Positions 17,025 to 26,469 are shown, counted from the stretch's first letter. The stretch is DNA of 64,000 bases from Paracoccus haematequi (GCF_900631945.1 NZ_UZWE01000029.1:214740-278739); one strand, 5' to 3'. Program-made: numbers and translations. The notes: generated by a model not told the origin, from the letters alone.

Positions 17025-18407
17025 ATGACTGGCCAAGCCATCTCGTTACTGGAAACGTTGCTGGGAAAGGCAGGGGTGCTGCGCGATGCGGCGGACTTGG
17101 TCCGCTATGCGGCGGATGCAGCGGGCCCTGGCGCAGACCGTCCCTTGGCGGTGCTGCGCCCCGCTTCGACCGAACAGACCGCAGAAGCCGTTGCCATCTG
17201 CGCGGCGGCGGGTCTTGCCATGGTGCCTCAGGGCGGCCGAACCGGATTGTCGGCGGGCGCGGTTCCCCCGGCGGGTTCGGTCGTGATCTCGGTCGAGCGG
17301 ATGCGGGGGGTCGTTGCTCTGGACCGCGATGCCATGACGCTGACTGCCTGGGCCGGGACGCCCCTGCAACAGATCCAGGAAGAGGCCCAGAGGCAGGGGC
17401 TGGATTACCCTGTCGATATTGGCGCCCGCGGCACCGCCAGCATCGGCGGCACTGTGGCGACCAATGCAGGGGGCATCCGCGTCCTGCGCCATGGCATGAC
17501 ACGCCGCCACGTGATCGGCCTGGAAGTCGTGCTGGCAGATGGCACGATCCTGTCGCGCATGGGTGGTCTGGCCAAGGACAACGCAGGCTACGATCTCTGC
17601 CAGCCCTTCATCGGCTCAGAGGGCACGCTTGGCATCATAACCAGGATCATGCTTCGGCTCTGCCCGCATGAACCTCTCTCGGCAGTGGCGCTGCTTATGG
17701 TGGAGGATCATGCGGCTGCGCTGGAATGCCTTGCACAGGCCCGTATCCGCTTCGGCGAACGGCTCAGCGCCTTTGAGGGCATGTGGCCGGACTACATGGA
17801 TGCCATATGCCGGACCTGGCGTTTGGCAAGCGATCCGTTTCCCGGCCAGCGGGGTTTTTGCGTGCTTGTGGAACTGCGGGGACGCGATGCGGCGCAGCTG
17901 GACGGCTTCGACGATTGGCTGGGCGAATTGTTGGAACGCGGCCTGGTCCAGGACGGCATTCTTGCACGCTCACAAGAGGATGAGCGAAGGCTCTGGGCCT
18001 TGCGCGAAGCCGTGGGCGATGTCGATGCCCCCATGGGTCCGCATATCAGCTTTGATCTGTCGGTTTCGCTCTGCCATCTTGGCCGCTTCTGCGCGGCCTG
18101 CGATGCGGCGCTGATCCTCTTGCCCCAGGCGGGTCGGGTGATCAAGGTCGGCCACCTGAGGGACGGAAACGTGCACTTGCTGGTCGCCCATGACGGATCC
18201 GACAAGGCGGCAAGGCTGATTTCCGAAGCGGTCTATGATGTGGTCCGCGCCTACCGTGGCAGCGTCACGGCCGAGCACGGGGTCGGCCGGATCAAGCGCG
18301 ACTGGCTGGCGGCCTGCCGCGATCCGGCGGAACTGGCGGTCATGCGGGCGATCAAGCGGGCGTTGGATCCACAAGGGCTGATGAACCCAGGAGCGGTGAT
18401 CGACTGA
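17025..18407 (+). CDS. FAD-binding oxidase of the GlcD/D-2-hydroxyacid dehydrogenase family
   Basis: 460 residues. The PCMH-type FAD domain shows PQGGRTGLSAG and the glycine-rich GTASIGGTVATNAGG. The oxidase C-terminal domain ends in EHGVGRIKRDWL and DPQGLMNPG, the standard signature of GlcD, D-lactate and D-2-hydroxyglutarate dehydrogenases. A GTG at 17004 would add seven residues; the ATG at 17025 is preferred. In a cluster expected to release glyoxylate or ureidoglycolate, a 2-hydroxyacid such as glycolate or ureidoglycolate is a plausible substrate; this is inference. Confidence 0.85.
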   Translation: MTGQAISLLETLLGKAGVLRDAADLVRYAADAAGPGADRPLAVLRPASTEQTAEAVAICAAAGLAMVPQGGRTGLSAGAVPPAGSVVISVERMRGVVALDRDAMTLTAWAGTPLQQIQEEAQRQGLDYPVDIGARGTASIGGTVATNAGGIRVLRHGMTRRHVIGLEVVLADGTILSRMGGLAKDNAGYDLCQPFIGSEGTLGIITRIMLRLCPHEPLSAVALLMVEDHAAALECLAQARIRFGERLSAFEGMWPDYMDAICRTWRLASDPFPGQRGFCVLVELRGRDAAQLDGFDDWLGELLERGLVQDGILARSQEDERRLWALREAVGDVDAPMGPHISFDLSVSLCHLGRFCAACDAALILLPQAGRVIKVGHLRDGNVHLLVAHDGSDKAARLISEAVYDVVRAYRGSVTAEHGVGRIKRDWLAACRDPAELAVMRAIKRALDPQGLMNPGAVID

Positions 18408-18450
18408 CCGCGGCATGTCTTGCAGTTTGCGCCGCTGTTGCGAGCGCGAT

Positions 18451-19023
18451 CTAAAAACTGGGCGGCGTGCAGGCGCTGACGACCTCGCAGACAGAGGTTC
18501 CGGTGTTTCGGAACCGGTGGGGAAGCGAACTGCTGAAATAGTAACCATCCCCTGCGTTCAGGACATGAACCTCGTCGCCGATCGTCACCTCCAGCGTGCC
18601 GCTGATGACGATGCCGCATTCCTCTCCGGCGTGGGACAGGACATGCCGGCCGGAACTGGTGGACGGCTCGTAATATTCGTGCAGCATCTGAATGTTTCGT
18701 CCGGGGCGCTGTGCCGCAAGCAGAAGATATTTGATGCCCGGCGCACCGATGTTCACATGCTCGCCGCGGCGAAACACCCGGTCCTGATCCATGGTCAGTT
18801 CGAAGCTGAAGAACGTGGCAAGGTCCATGGGCACCCCATCCAGGATCCGCTTGAGAACGGACACGGAAGGCTTCAGCGACATCGACTCGATCTGCGAGAT
18901 GGTGCCGCTGCCGACACCCGCGCGTCGTGCAAGTTCGCGTTGCGACAGCCCTTTCGACTTTCGCACGATTCGCAGCCGCATCGCGACCAGCCGGTCTTCC
19001 TTGTCGTCGTGATCTCTGGCCAT
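18451..19023 (-). CDS. XRE-family regulator with C-terminal cupin domain (PuuR type)
   Basis: 190 residues. The N-terminal lambda-repressor-like helix-turn-helix (residues 14-65: LRIVRKSKGLSQRELARRAGVGSGTISQIE) is followed by a cupin sensor domain at about 110-185 (EECGIVISGTLEVTIGDEVHVLNAGDGYYF). This layout is shared by PuuR and related amine and amino-acid catabolism repressors. It is transcribed away from the taurine-pyruvate aminotransferase gene and lies tail-to-tail with the GlcD-like gene. It may regulate either side. Confidence 0.88.
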   Translation of the reverse strand: MARDHDDKEDRLVAMRLRIVRKSKGLSQRELARRAGVGSGTISQIESMSLKPSVSVLKRILDGVPMDLATFFSFELTMDQDRVFRRGEHVNIGAPGIKYLLLAAQRPGRNIQMLHEYYEPSTSSGRHVLSHAGEECGIVISGTLEVTIGDEVHVLNAGDGYYFSSSLPHRFRNTGTSVCEVVSACTPPSF

Positions 19024-19103
19024 TGCTCTTGTGCTTCCTATCCGAAGCGGAGCTTGGGCGATTACAGCAAAATCAACAACCTGGTTTATCCATAAAATCA
19101 CCG

Positions 19104-19132
19104 TTGCATGGGTGCTACAGCCTGGCGACAAT
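19104..19132 (+). promoter_or_regulatory. Candidate sigma-70-type promoter for the aminotransferase gene
   Basis: TTGCAT (19104-19109) and GACAAT (19127-19132) are separated by 17 bases, about 65 bases before the ATG at 19198. This is a good match to the -35/-10 pattern, inside an otherwise AT-richer divergent gap. It is not experimentally supported. Confidence 0.4.
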
Positions 19133-19197
19133 CCGGCACATGCCGCCACAGTTCCGTCGTTCAGGTCTGCCTGCGCGACCCTTCAGGAGCCTTCCCG

Positions 19198-20577
19198 ATG
19201 TCCCTTGACCTGAACCAGAACGACCTTTCCCACGTTGTTGCCGCCGACCGTGCGCATGTCTGGCACCACCTGAGCCAGCACAAGCCCTATGAGACGGCCG
19301 ATCCTCGGGTGTTCGTCGAGGGCAAGGGGATGCGGCTGTGGGACACGACCGGGCGGGAATACCTGGACGGGGTGTCGGGCGGCGTGTGGACCGTCAACGT
19401 CGGCTACGGGCGCACCTCCATCGCCGATGCGATCCGCGACCAGTTGGTGAAGCTGAACTACTACGCGGGCGCGGCGGGCAATGTCCCGGCGGCGCTGTTC
19501 GCCGAGAAGCTCATCCAGAAGATGCCGGGGATGGCCCGCGTCTATTACTCGAACTCGGGGTCCGAGGCCAATGAGAAGGCCTACAAGATGGTCCGCCAGA
19601 TCGCCGCGCGCCAGCATGGCGGGCGGAAATGGAAGATCCTCTATCGCGACCGCGACTATCACGGCACCACCATCGGCACGCTGGCGACATCCGGCCAGGA
19701 CCAGCGGGCGGCGCAGTATGGTCCCTATCCCGACGGCTTCGTGCGGGTGCCGCATTGCCTGGAATACCGCGCGCAATGGGACGTTTCGAACTATGGCGAA
19801 CGCGCGGCGGATGCCATCGAGGAGGCGATCCTGCGCGAAGGCCCCGACACCGTGGGCGCCATCGTGCTGGAGCCGATCACCGCGGGCGGCGGCGTGATCG
19901 TGCCGCCCGAGGGCTATTGGCCGCGCGTTCAGGAGATCTGCCGCAGGCACGGCGTTCTTCTTATCGTCGACGAGGTGGTCTGCGGCCTGGGCCGCACCGG
20001 CACCTGGTTCGGCTACCAGCATTACGGGGTCCAGCCCGACATCGTGACCATGGCCAAGGGGGTGGCCTCGGGCTATGCGGCGATCAGCTGCACGGTCACG
20101 ACCGAGGCGGTGTTCGAGATGTTCAAAGACGACGCGTCCGACCCGATGGGCTATTTCCGCGACATCTCGACCTTCGGCGGCTGCACGGCGGGTCCGGTGG
20201 CGGCGCTGGAGAACATGCGCATCATCGAGGACGAGAGCCTGCTGGAAAACACCGTGGCGATGGGAGACCGCGTGCTGGAAAACCTGCGCGCGCTGCAAGA
20301 GAAGCATCCGGCGATCGGCGATGTGCGCGGCAAGGGGCTGTTCTGCGGGGCCGAGCTTGTGGCCGACCGGGCCACGAAGGAGCCTCTGGACGAGAAGCGC
20401 GTCCAGGCGGTGGTGGCCGAGTGCCTGGCCCAGGGCGTGATCATCGGCGCCACCAACCGCAGCTTGCCGGGGCTGAACAACACCCTGTGCCTGTCCCCCG
20501 CCCTGATCGCCACCCAGGACGACATCGACCGCATCACCGACGCCATCGACAAGGCCCTGGCAAAGGTGGCGGGGTAG
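19198..20577 (+). CDS. tpa: Taurine-pyruvate aminotransferase
   Basis: 459 residues, class III (omega) PLP aminotransferase. The N-terminus (MSLDLNQNDLSHVVAADRAHVWHHL) and the stretch KGMRLWDTTGREYLDGVSGG resemble taurine-pyruvate aminotransferases of alphaproteobacteria. The PLP lysine is K287 in TMAKGVASGY, with the Asp of IVDEVVCGLGRTG upstream and SNSGSEANE for phosphate binding. The enzyme converts taurine and pyruvate to sulfoacetaldehyde and alanine. The usual partners xsc, ald and taurine uptake genes are not nearby. A broader beta- or omega-amino-acid aminotransferase is the main alternative. Confidence 0.75.
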   Translation: MSLDLNQNDLSHVVAADRAHVWHHLSQHKPYETADPRVFVEGKGMRLWDTTGREYLDGVSGGVWTVNVGYGRTSIADAIRDQLVKLNYYAGAAGNVPAALFAEKLIQKMPGMARVYYSNSGSEANEKAYKMVRQIAARQHGGRKWKILYRDRDYHGTTIGTLATSGQDQRAAQYGPYPDGFVRVPHCLEYRAQWDVSNYGERAADAIEEAILREGPDTVGAIVLEPITAGGGVIVPPEGYWPRVQEICRRHGVLLIVDEVVCGLGRTGTWFGYQHYGVQPDIVTMAKGVASGYAAISCTVTTEAVFEMFKDDASDPMGYFRDISTFGGCTAGPVAALENMRIIEDESLLENTVAMGDRVLENLRALQEKHPAIGDVRGKGLFCGAELVADRATKEPLDEKRVQAVVAECLAQGVIIGATNRSLPGLNNTLCLSPALIATQDDIDRITDAIDKALAKVAG

Positions 20578-20581
20578 GGCC

Positions 20582-21532
20582 TCAGTAACCGCGACGGGGA
20601 TCGACCATGCCGTCCAGGGGCTTTCCGGTCAGAAAGCGCCGCAAGTTCGCCACCGTCGCCATGGCCGAGGTTTCGGCGCGGGTATGGCCTGCGACATGGG
20701 GGGTGATGGTGATGCCGGGATGATGCCAGAGCGGATCGCCGGGTGGCAGCGGCTCTGGATCGGTCACATCCAGGAACGCCGCCGAAAGCCGCCCTGCATC
20801 CAAGGCCCGCAGCAGGGCCGCCTGATCCAGATGGCCGCCCCGTCCGACCTGCACCAGACAGGCCGCAGGCGGAAGGGCGGCGAACAGGTCGTCGTTCAGG
20901 ATGCCGCGCGTGTCTGGGGTAAGGGGCAGCAAGCAGACAAGAATGTCGGTCCGCGACAGGAAGGGGCGCAGCCCATCCGGCCCGTGATGGCACTCTACCC
21001 CCTCGATGTCCTTGGGCGAGCGGCTCCAGCCCGCGAGCTGGAAGCCGAAGGGATGCAGGGCGGCGAGCGAGGCCCGGCCCAGTTCGCCCAGGCCCATGAT
21101 GCCGACGCGCCGCTGGTCGGGCCAGAGGATCTGCCGCGCCTGCCAGACCTCTTGCGCTTGCTGTCGGCGGTAGCCGTGCAGATCGCGATGCAAGGCAAGC
21201 ACCGCCATCACCACATAGTCGCGAACCATCGCGGTGTTGCCAGGCTCGATCATGCGGACAAGGCGCGCCCCGGCTGGCAGCCTGCGGCTCAGAAGCTGGT
21301 CGATGCCGGCCCCGGTCGAGAAGATCAGATCAAGATGAGGCCAGCGCGCCGCGATATCGTCCGGGAATTCCCATGCCATCAGATAACGCACTTGCGCGGG
21401 ATCCACGGCGCCGGGATCGGTCGCCAGCCGGATGCCTGGCAGGTGTTCGGCAAAGGCACGGGCGAAGGCCCTGGCTCGATCCGGGGTGGACAGCAGCAGG
21501 AAGACGGGCGCGGCGCTATCCGACGATGACAT
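20582..21532 (-). CDS. D-2-hydroxyacid dehydrogenase, glyoxylate/hydroxypyruvate reductase A-like
   Basis: 316 residues. The NAD(P)-binding motif is GIMGLGELGRASL in the middle. The catalytic Arg-Glu-His set is visible in VQVGRGGHLD, DVTDPEPLPPGDPLW and ITPHVAGHT. The DPEPLPxxxPLW element is shared with GhrA-type reductases that reduce glyoxylate and hydroxypyruvate. The ATG at 21532 overlaps the cupin gene's 3' end by 17 bases, so it is the last gene of the long minus-strand operon. It ends four bases from the convergent tpa gene. Confidence 0.8.
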   Translation of the reverse strand: MSSSDSAAPVFLLLSTPDRARAFARAFAEHLPGIRLATDPGAVDPAQVRYLMAWEFPDDIAARWPHLDLIFSTGAGIDQLLSRRLPAGARLVRMIEPGNTAMVRDYVVMAVLALHRDLHGYRRQQAQEVWQARQILWPDQRRVGIMGLGELGRASLAALHPFGFQLAGWSRSPKDIEGVECHHGPDGLRPFLSRTDILVCLLPLTPDTRGILNDDLFAALPPAACLVQVGRGGHLDQAALLRALDAGRLSAAFLDVTDPEPLPPGDPLWHHPGITITPHVAGHTRAETSAMATVANLRRFLTGKPLDGMVDPRRGY

Positions 21533-21884
21533 AGATCTTGCGCACGGTTTCAAGGGTCTTCCACACGCCCCTGAAGCCTGGCTTCATGATGAAGCTGTCG
21601 CCGCCCCGGAAGGTCACGGGGGCCTGGCCATCCTCGGTCAGTTCGATCCTGCCCGACAGGATATGGCAGAATTCGAAGCTGTCGCCCTTGATCGATACCG
21701 TCTCGCCCGGCGTGGCTTCCCATATGCCGGTTCGGACAGGACCGTCGGTTGCCCCTTCGCGCGATCGATCCAAGGCCCAGGTCAGATAGGACGGATCGCC
21801 CGCGATCAGGCGGCCGGGCAACGCCTTGCTGCTTTCGGGCGGCGAGGCAGGATCGTGGTCGATCTTTTTCAGACAGGTCATCAT
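21516..21884 (-). CDS. Small cupin-domain protein (EutQ-like / DUF861)
   Basis: 122 residues, a single beta-barrel cupin. GIWEATPGETVSIKGDSFEFCHILSGRIELTEDG and the GGDSFIMKPGFRGVWKTLETVRKIYVI ending are characteristic of the (S)-ureidoglycine aminohydrolase-type/EutQ cupin group found beside polyamine and amino-acid oxidation genes. Two adjacent ATGs (21884 and 21881) follow a GAAGGA ribosome binding site; the first is used here. Its job in the operon is unknown. Confidence 0.8.
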   Translation of the reverse strand: MMTCLKKIDHDPASPPESSKALPGRLIAGDPSYLTWALDRSREGATDGPVRTGIWEATPGETVSIKGDSFEFCHILSGRIELTEDGQAPVTFRGGDSFIMKPGFRGVWKTLETVRKIYVIVG

Positions 21885-21975
21885 GTTTCCTTCGCGGGCC
21901 CATGCGCCATTGGGCAAGGGCAATCTTGTGGGTGGCGATGGCCTGTCCATGACGGCCGCGCTCTCCCCTGGTGAT

Positions 21976-23685
21976 TCAGCATCGTTCAGACGGCATGTCC
22001 CCTGATCCTTCGGCCTGCCGCAGGGCGGATGCGATCATCGCCGCAATGCGTTCAGCGACCATGATTGTCGGCAGGTTGGTATTGGCGCAAGGGATGGACG
22101 GCATGACCGAAGCATCGGCGATACTTAACCCGGTCACGCCGCGAACCGCGCCATCCGGTCCCGTGCCCGCCCAGAGATCGCCGCCCGCGCCCATTCGGCA
22201 GGTGCCCGAGGCGTGCCACGTCCCACCGACATTGGCCTGGACGAAGGCTTCCAGCGCCGCATCGTCCGCCAGCAGCGCGCGCAGCGTCACGCCTTGCGTG
22301 ACCAGGCCGTGGATCAGCGCCGCGCGCAGCGGACCCGCCGCATCCAGAGCCGCCGACAAGGTGCCGCGCTGGATCGCGTTCCAGCGTCCGGGCGCAGCCA
22401 CGCGCGCCACGCGGGGCGTATAGCTGGTCGGAAAGACAGGCCCGCAATCCGAAAGGCGCGGGTCGGTCAGCGCGGCCGCGCCCATGCGCAGCGCCTGCTT
22501 GAGTCGGTCCAGATCGCGGCGATCGGACAGCATGGCGAAATCGATCCGGGGCGCGTCGTTCGGGTGGGTCAGTGTGACACGCCCGCGCGAATAGGATTTG
22601 TTGACCCAGAAGAAGATCGAACCGATCCGCCGGCCGACCGAATGCCAGCCCGACCGCGACAGGATCGATCCGTGCATGTCCCCCGCGGGGATTCCCGGCA
22701 GACCCGAGGACCACCGCCACACCCCCTGTTCATGATGCTCGTCTTCGTCGCGCACCCGCAGGGCGGGGGGCAGATAGGCACCGATGGCGATCGAGGGATG
22801 TTCCATCAGGTTCGCGCCGACGCCTGGAAGATCATGGACCGGCGCGATTCCGGCGGCGCGCAGGCCGCCGGCCGGCCCGATGCCCGACCGAAGCAGCATG
22901 GCGGGGCTGTGGATCGCGCCCATCGACAGGACCGTGCGCGCCGCCGCGATGCGCTGGACCGCACCGGACGGGCCCGCGATGTCCGCCCCCGTCACGCGCC
23001 GCCCGTCAAGGATCAGGCGCATCGCCTGATGGCCCGTCAGGATGCGAAGGTTCGGCCGTGCGCGGACGGCAGCCGTCAGCCAGGTCAGCGAAGTGGGCTG
23101 CCTTGTCCCCGCATCCGATTGACCGACCGCACTGGGAAAGGTGCCGTCCAGCCATTCGCCGTTCTGGTCGGCGCGGACCGGATGGCCTTGCCCGGCCAGC
23201 ACCTCTCTTACCCGTGCGACGAAGGGCGACAGGGCGGCGGCGTCCGGCCGCCGGATCTTCAGCGGACCGTCCTTGCCATGCAGGGGACCGTCGAAATCGC
23301 GGTCTGTCTCGATCCGGCGGAACCAGGGCAGCACATCGTCCCAAGCCCAGCCCGCCGCCCCAAGCGCCGCCCATTCGTCGTAATCCGCAGGCGACCCCCG
23401 GTTCGACAGCAGCGCGTTGATCGCAGAGCCGCCGCCCAGGATGCGCGCCTGTTCATAACGGCGCGGGGGGCCTTCGCCGTATCGCGCCTGCAATCCCTGC
23501 TAGATGTTGCGCCCGTCCAGATAGGCGCGGCCCGGATAGCGCGAGGCGATCTCGGGCGGGACATCGGGCAACAGGTCGCGACCTGCCTCGACCAGCGTGA
23601 CGGTCAGGCCGGGCTGCTCGGAAAGCCGCGCGGCCATCACGCAGCCTGCGGATCCTCCGCCAAGGATCAGGATGTCGGTCTTCAT
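21976..23685 (-). pseudogene. GMC-family oxidoreductase interrupted by an in-frame amber codon
   Basis: The frame of 570 codons encodes a complete GMC (choline dehydrogenase-like) flavoprotein. It has the FAD motif LILGGGSAGCVMAARL and ARILGGGSAINALL near the N-terminus, the substrate domain, and a C-terminal GGTWHASGTCRMG active-site region with MPSIPCANTNLPT. Codon 62 (23500-23502) is TAG, between DGRNI and QGLQARYGEG; one base change (for example from TGG or CAG) would explain it. Everything after it is intact, so the lesion is recent, a sequencing error, or read through. A shorter product from an internal start would lack the first FAD motif. The ATG overlaps the upstream permease stop. 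Confidence 0.75.
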
Positions 23686-24467
23686 TTGCGCGTCCGTGCG
23701 TTGGCGGCGACCAGCAGGACCAGGATGAAAGACACGCCGGTAAGCAAGGTCGAAATGGCGGCGATGGTCGGGTCGATCTCGTCCCGCAGGGCGGTGAACA
23801 TGCGCTTGGTCAGGGTCTGGTTCTCGCCGCCCGAGATGAACAGCGCCACGATCGTCTCATCCAGCGCCGAGATGAAGGCGAACAACGTGCCGGTGACGAC
23901 CGATGGCCGGATCTGCGGCAGAACAACCGTAAAGAACGCGCGCCAGCGGTTCATGCCAAGGCTGCGGGCAACCATTTCCTGTGTCGGGTCGAACTTTCGC
24001 AGGCCCACAAGAACCGAGGTGATGACATAGGGCATGCCCAGCATCACGTTCGCCAGCACAAGCCCGGTCATCGTGGCGATCAGTCCGACCTTGGCATAGA
24101 CCAGAAAGACGCCGACGGCCGTTATCACCACCGGCACGACCAAGGGCAGCAGCAGCACGACCTGCAGGCTGCGGACAAGCTTTGACTGGGACATGTTCAG
24201 GGCATAGGCGGCAGCGGTGCCGATCACCGTCGCGATCAACGACGCGGCCACGGCCACGATCAGGCTGGTGCGCGCGGCGGCCATCCATTCCGGGCTGCCC
24301 AGGAAGGCCTGATACCAGCGTAGCGACCAGCCGGGCGGCGGAAATGCCAGGAACCGGGCGCTGGAAAACGACATCGGAATGACGATCAGCACCGGGATGA
24401 TCAGCCACAAAAGGGCGATCAGCACGAAGGCGCGGACGAGAAGGGGCGATCCGGTCTGGTTCTGCAT
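23682..24467 (-). CDS. Polyamine-type ABC transporter permease, PotC-like (second system)
   Basis: 261 residues with about six hydrophobic segments, FPPPGWSLRWYQAFL after the first helix, and the EAA-type loop MVARSLGMNRWRAFFTVVLP. It follows the PotB-like gene with a three-base gap and its stop overlaps the start of the GMC gene. It pairs with the upstream permease to form the channel of the second polyamine-type importer. Confidence 0.88.
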   Translation of the reverse strand: MQNQTGSPLLVRAFVLIALLWLIIPVLIVIPMSFSSARFLAFPPPGWSLRWYQAFLGSPEWMAAARTSLIVAVAASLIATVIGTAAAYALNMSQSKLVRSLQVVLLLPLVVPVVITAVGVFLVYAKVGLIATMTGLVLANVMLGMPYVITSVLVGLRKFDPTQEMVARSLGMNRWRAFFTVVLPQIRPSVVTGTLFAFISALDETIVALFISGGENQTLTKRMFTALRDEIDPTIAAISTLLTGVSFILVLLVAANARTRK

Positions 24468-24470
24468 GGC

Positions 24471-25331
24471 TTACTTCGTCCCCATGATGCGCTCGAACGG
24501 GATCAGCATGCTGGCCAGCCGGAAGATCGCGAAGACGACCAGCAGCAGCACGACCGAGATGGACGAGGCCGCGCCCCATTCGTTGTAAAGCTCGATGTTG
24601 CGGGACACGAGCATCGAGACCAGGAAGGTTCGCCCGCCCCCCAGCAGTTCGGGCGTGATATAGAAGCCCAGGGTCAGCACGAAGACCAGCACCGATCCGG
24701 CAATCACGCCGGGCAACGACAGGGGCAGGTAGATGCTGCGGAACACCAGCCACCCGTTGCCGCCCAGGCTGGCGCCGGCGGTTTCCAGCTCGGCGGGGAT
24801 CTTCTTCATGGCGGCGTAAAGGGGCAGGACCATGAACGGCAGCAGGATGTGCAATGTCGCCATCGTGGTGCCGAATTCGTTGTTGACCAGCAGCAGCGGC
24901 CGGTCGATCAGCCCCAGGTCTTGCAGCGCGCTGTTCACGATGCCGCGCCGTTGCAGCAGGATCAGCCAGGCATAGGCCCGCACCAGCACGCTGGTCCAGA
25001 AGGGCACCAGGACCATCCCCAGGATGATCGGGGGCCAGATGCCTTCGGATTTTGCCGCGACATAGGCGATTGGATAGCCGATCAACAGCGCGGCCAGAGT
25101 GACCACGAAGGCGATGCGGAAGGTCTGGATGAACGACGACAGATAGACGCTGTCCGTCAGGAAACGCTGATAATGCATCAGCGAGAAGCCGTCCGGTCCC
25201 TGGAAGGACTGCCAGCCCATCCAGATCAGCGGCGCGATCAGCAGCACGCCGACGACGGCCAGCGCCGGCGTCAGCAGCGCAAGGATCAGGCGGCGTTCGC
25301 GGCGCTCCTCGGGGGTCAGTGTGTGGGTCAT
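24471..25331 (-). CDS. Polyamine-type ABC transporter permease, PotB-like (second system)
   Basis: 286 residues; six hydrophobic segments, GPDGFSLMHYQRFL in the first periplasmic loop, and the EAA loop LETAGASLGGNGWLVFRSIYLP. The ATG at 25331 is chosen because upstream in-frame codons run into the binding-protein gene. That gap is 61 bases. Confidence 0.88.
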   Translation of the reverse strand: MTHTLTPEERRERRLILALLTPALAVVGVLLIAPLIWMGWQSFQGPDGFSLMHYQRFLTDSVYLSSFIQTFRIAFVVTLAALLIGYPIAYVAAKSEGIWPPIILGMVLVPFWTSVLVRAYAWLILLQRRGIVNSALQDLGLIDRPLLLVNNEFGTTMATLHILLPFMVLPLYAAMKKIPAELETAGASLGGNGWLVFRSIYLPLSLPGVIAGSVLVFVLTLGFYITPELLGGGRTFLVSMLVSRNIELYNEWGAASSISVVLLLVVFAIFRLASMLIPFERIMGTK

Positions 25332-25392
25332 GGGTCCGTCGGCGGCTGGAACGGGGCGTCGGGGCCGCACCATCGCACGGCCCCCTGCGGCA

Positions 25393-26439
25393 TCACTGCT
25401 GGACAAAGGAGGCCCAGCGTTCCTGCGCGGCCTCGCCCTCGGGCGAGCTCCACCACGCGGCCGAGTTCAGAACCTGAAGCGGCGCGTTCTGGGGCGAGTT
25501 CGGCAGCTCTGCCGCGCGCTCGGGGCTGATCTTGCCGGTGTCATAGGCGGCCGGGTTGCCCGGCCCATAGTCGATGTATTCGGGGAAGTTCGCCTGGATC
25601 TCGGGCGACATGGCGGCTTCGATGAACTTCATCGCGTCGGCAAGGTTCGGCGCGCCCTTCAGCACGCAAAGCGAGGTATATTGAAGGATCCCCTGGTTGT
25701 AGGTGAAATCGACCGGGGCGCCTTCGTCCATCACGGCGCTGACGCGTCCGTTCCAGGCCATGGTCATATCCACCTCGCCATCCGCCAGAAGCTGGGCCGA
25801 CTGCGCGCCCGATGTCCACCAGACGGTGATGTGGGGCTTGATCTCCTCAAGCTTGGCGAAGGCGCGGTCCACGTCCAGCGGATACATGTCGGCGGGCGCG
25901 ACCCCATCGGCCATCAGCGCGGCTTCCAGCGTGGCAAGCGGATGGTTGCGCAACGCACGGGTGCCGGGGAATTTCTCGACATCCCAGAAATCCGCCCAGG
26001 ACTGTGGCGCCTCGCCGTCGCCGAAGGCTTCGGTGCTGTAGGCCAGGACGCTGGAATAGAACTCATAGGCGACCGAGAATTCGTCGCGCAGCTCCGCAGG
26101 CATGGCGGCGACCGAGGGCATCACGGACAGGTCCAGCGGCTCGATCATGCCTTGTTCGCCGCCGCGGATGCAGTCTTTGGTGGGCGTGTCGATCACGTCC
26201 CAGATGGGTTTTCCGGTCTCGATCTGCGTGCGGAGTTGCGGCCATGCGTCCGGCGAGCTGTCCTGCCGGACGGCGATGCCGGTCAGTTCGCTGGCCGGTT
26301 CCAGGATCGCCTTGGTCTGGGCCTCCTGATAGGCGCCCCCTTGCGAAACGAAGGTGATTTCCTGCGCCATGGCCGCTGTCCCAAGGAACAGGGTCATGGT
26401 GCAAAGCGCGGTTGTCGAGAACATGGTCTTCATCGTCAT
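25393..26439 (-). CDS. Polyamine-type ABC transporter substrate-binding protein (second system)
   Basis: 348 residues of the PotD/PotF-like family. A Sec signal peptide ends near residue 25 (LFLGTAAMAQE). The mature protein starts ITFVSQGGAYQEAQ and carries aromatic ligand-site candidates such as VWWTSGAQ and MAWNGR. Several binding proteins of this group transport opines, gamma-aminobutyrate or other amines rather than polyamines. It sits between the DAO oxidase and the permeases in the operon. Confidence 0.87.
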   Translation of the reverse strand: MTMKTMFSTTALCTMTLFLGTAAMAQEITFVSQGGAYQEAQTKAILEPASELTGIAVRQDSSPDAWPQLRTQIETGKPIWDVIDTPTKDCIRGGEQGMIEPLDLSVMPSVAAMPAELRDEFSVAYEFYSSVLAYSTEAFGDGEAPQSWADFWDVEKFPGTRALRNHPLATLEAALMADGVAPADMYPLDVDRAFAKLEEIKPHITVWWTSGAQSAQLLADGEVDMTMAWNGRVSAVMDEGAPVDFTYNQGILQYTSLCVLKGAPNLADAMKFIEAAMSPEIQANFPEYIDYGPGNPAAYDTGKISPERAAELPNSPQNAPLQVLNSAAWWSSPEGEAAQERWASFVQQ

Positions 26440-26469
26440 ACCTTCCTGTCTGTTCGTTGTTGTTGTCGT

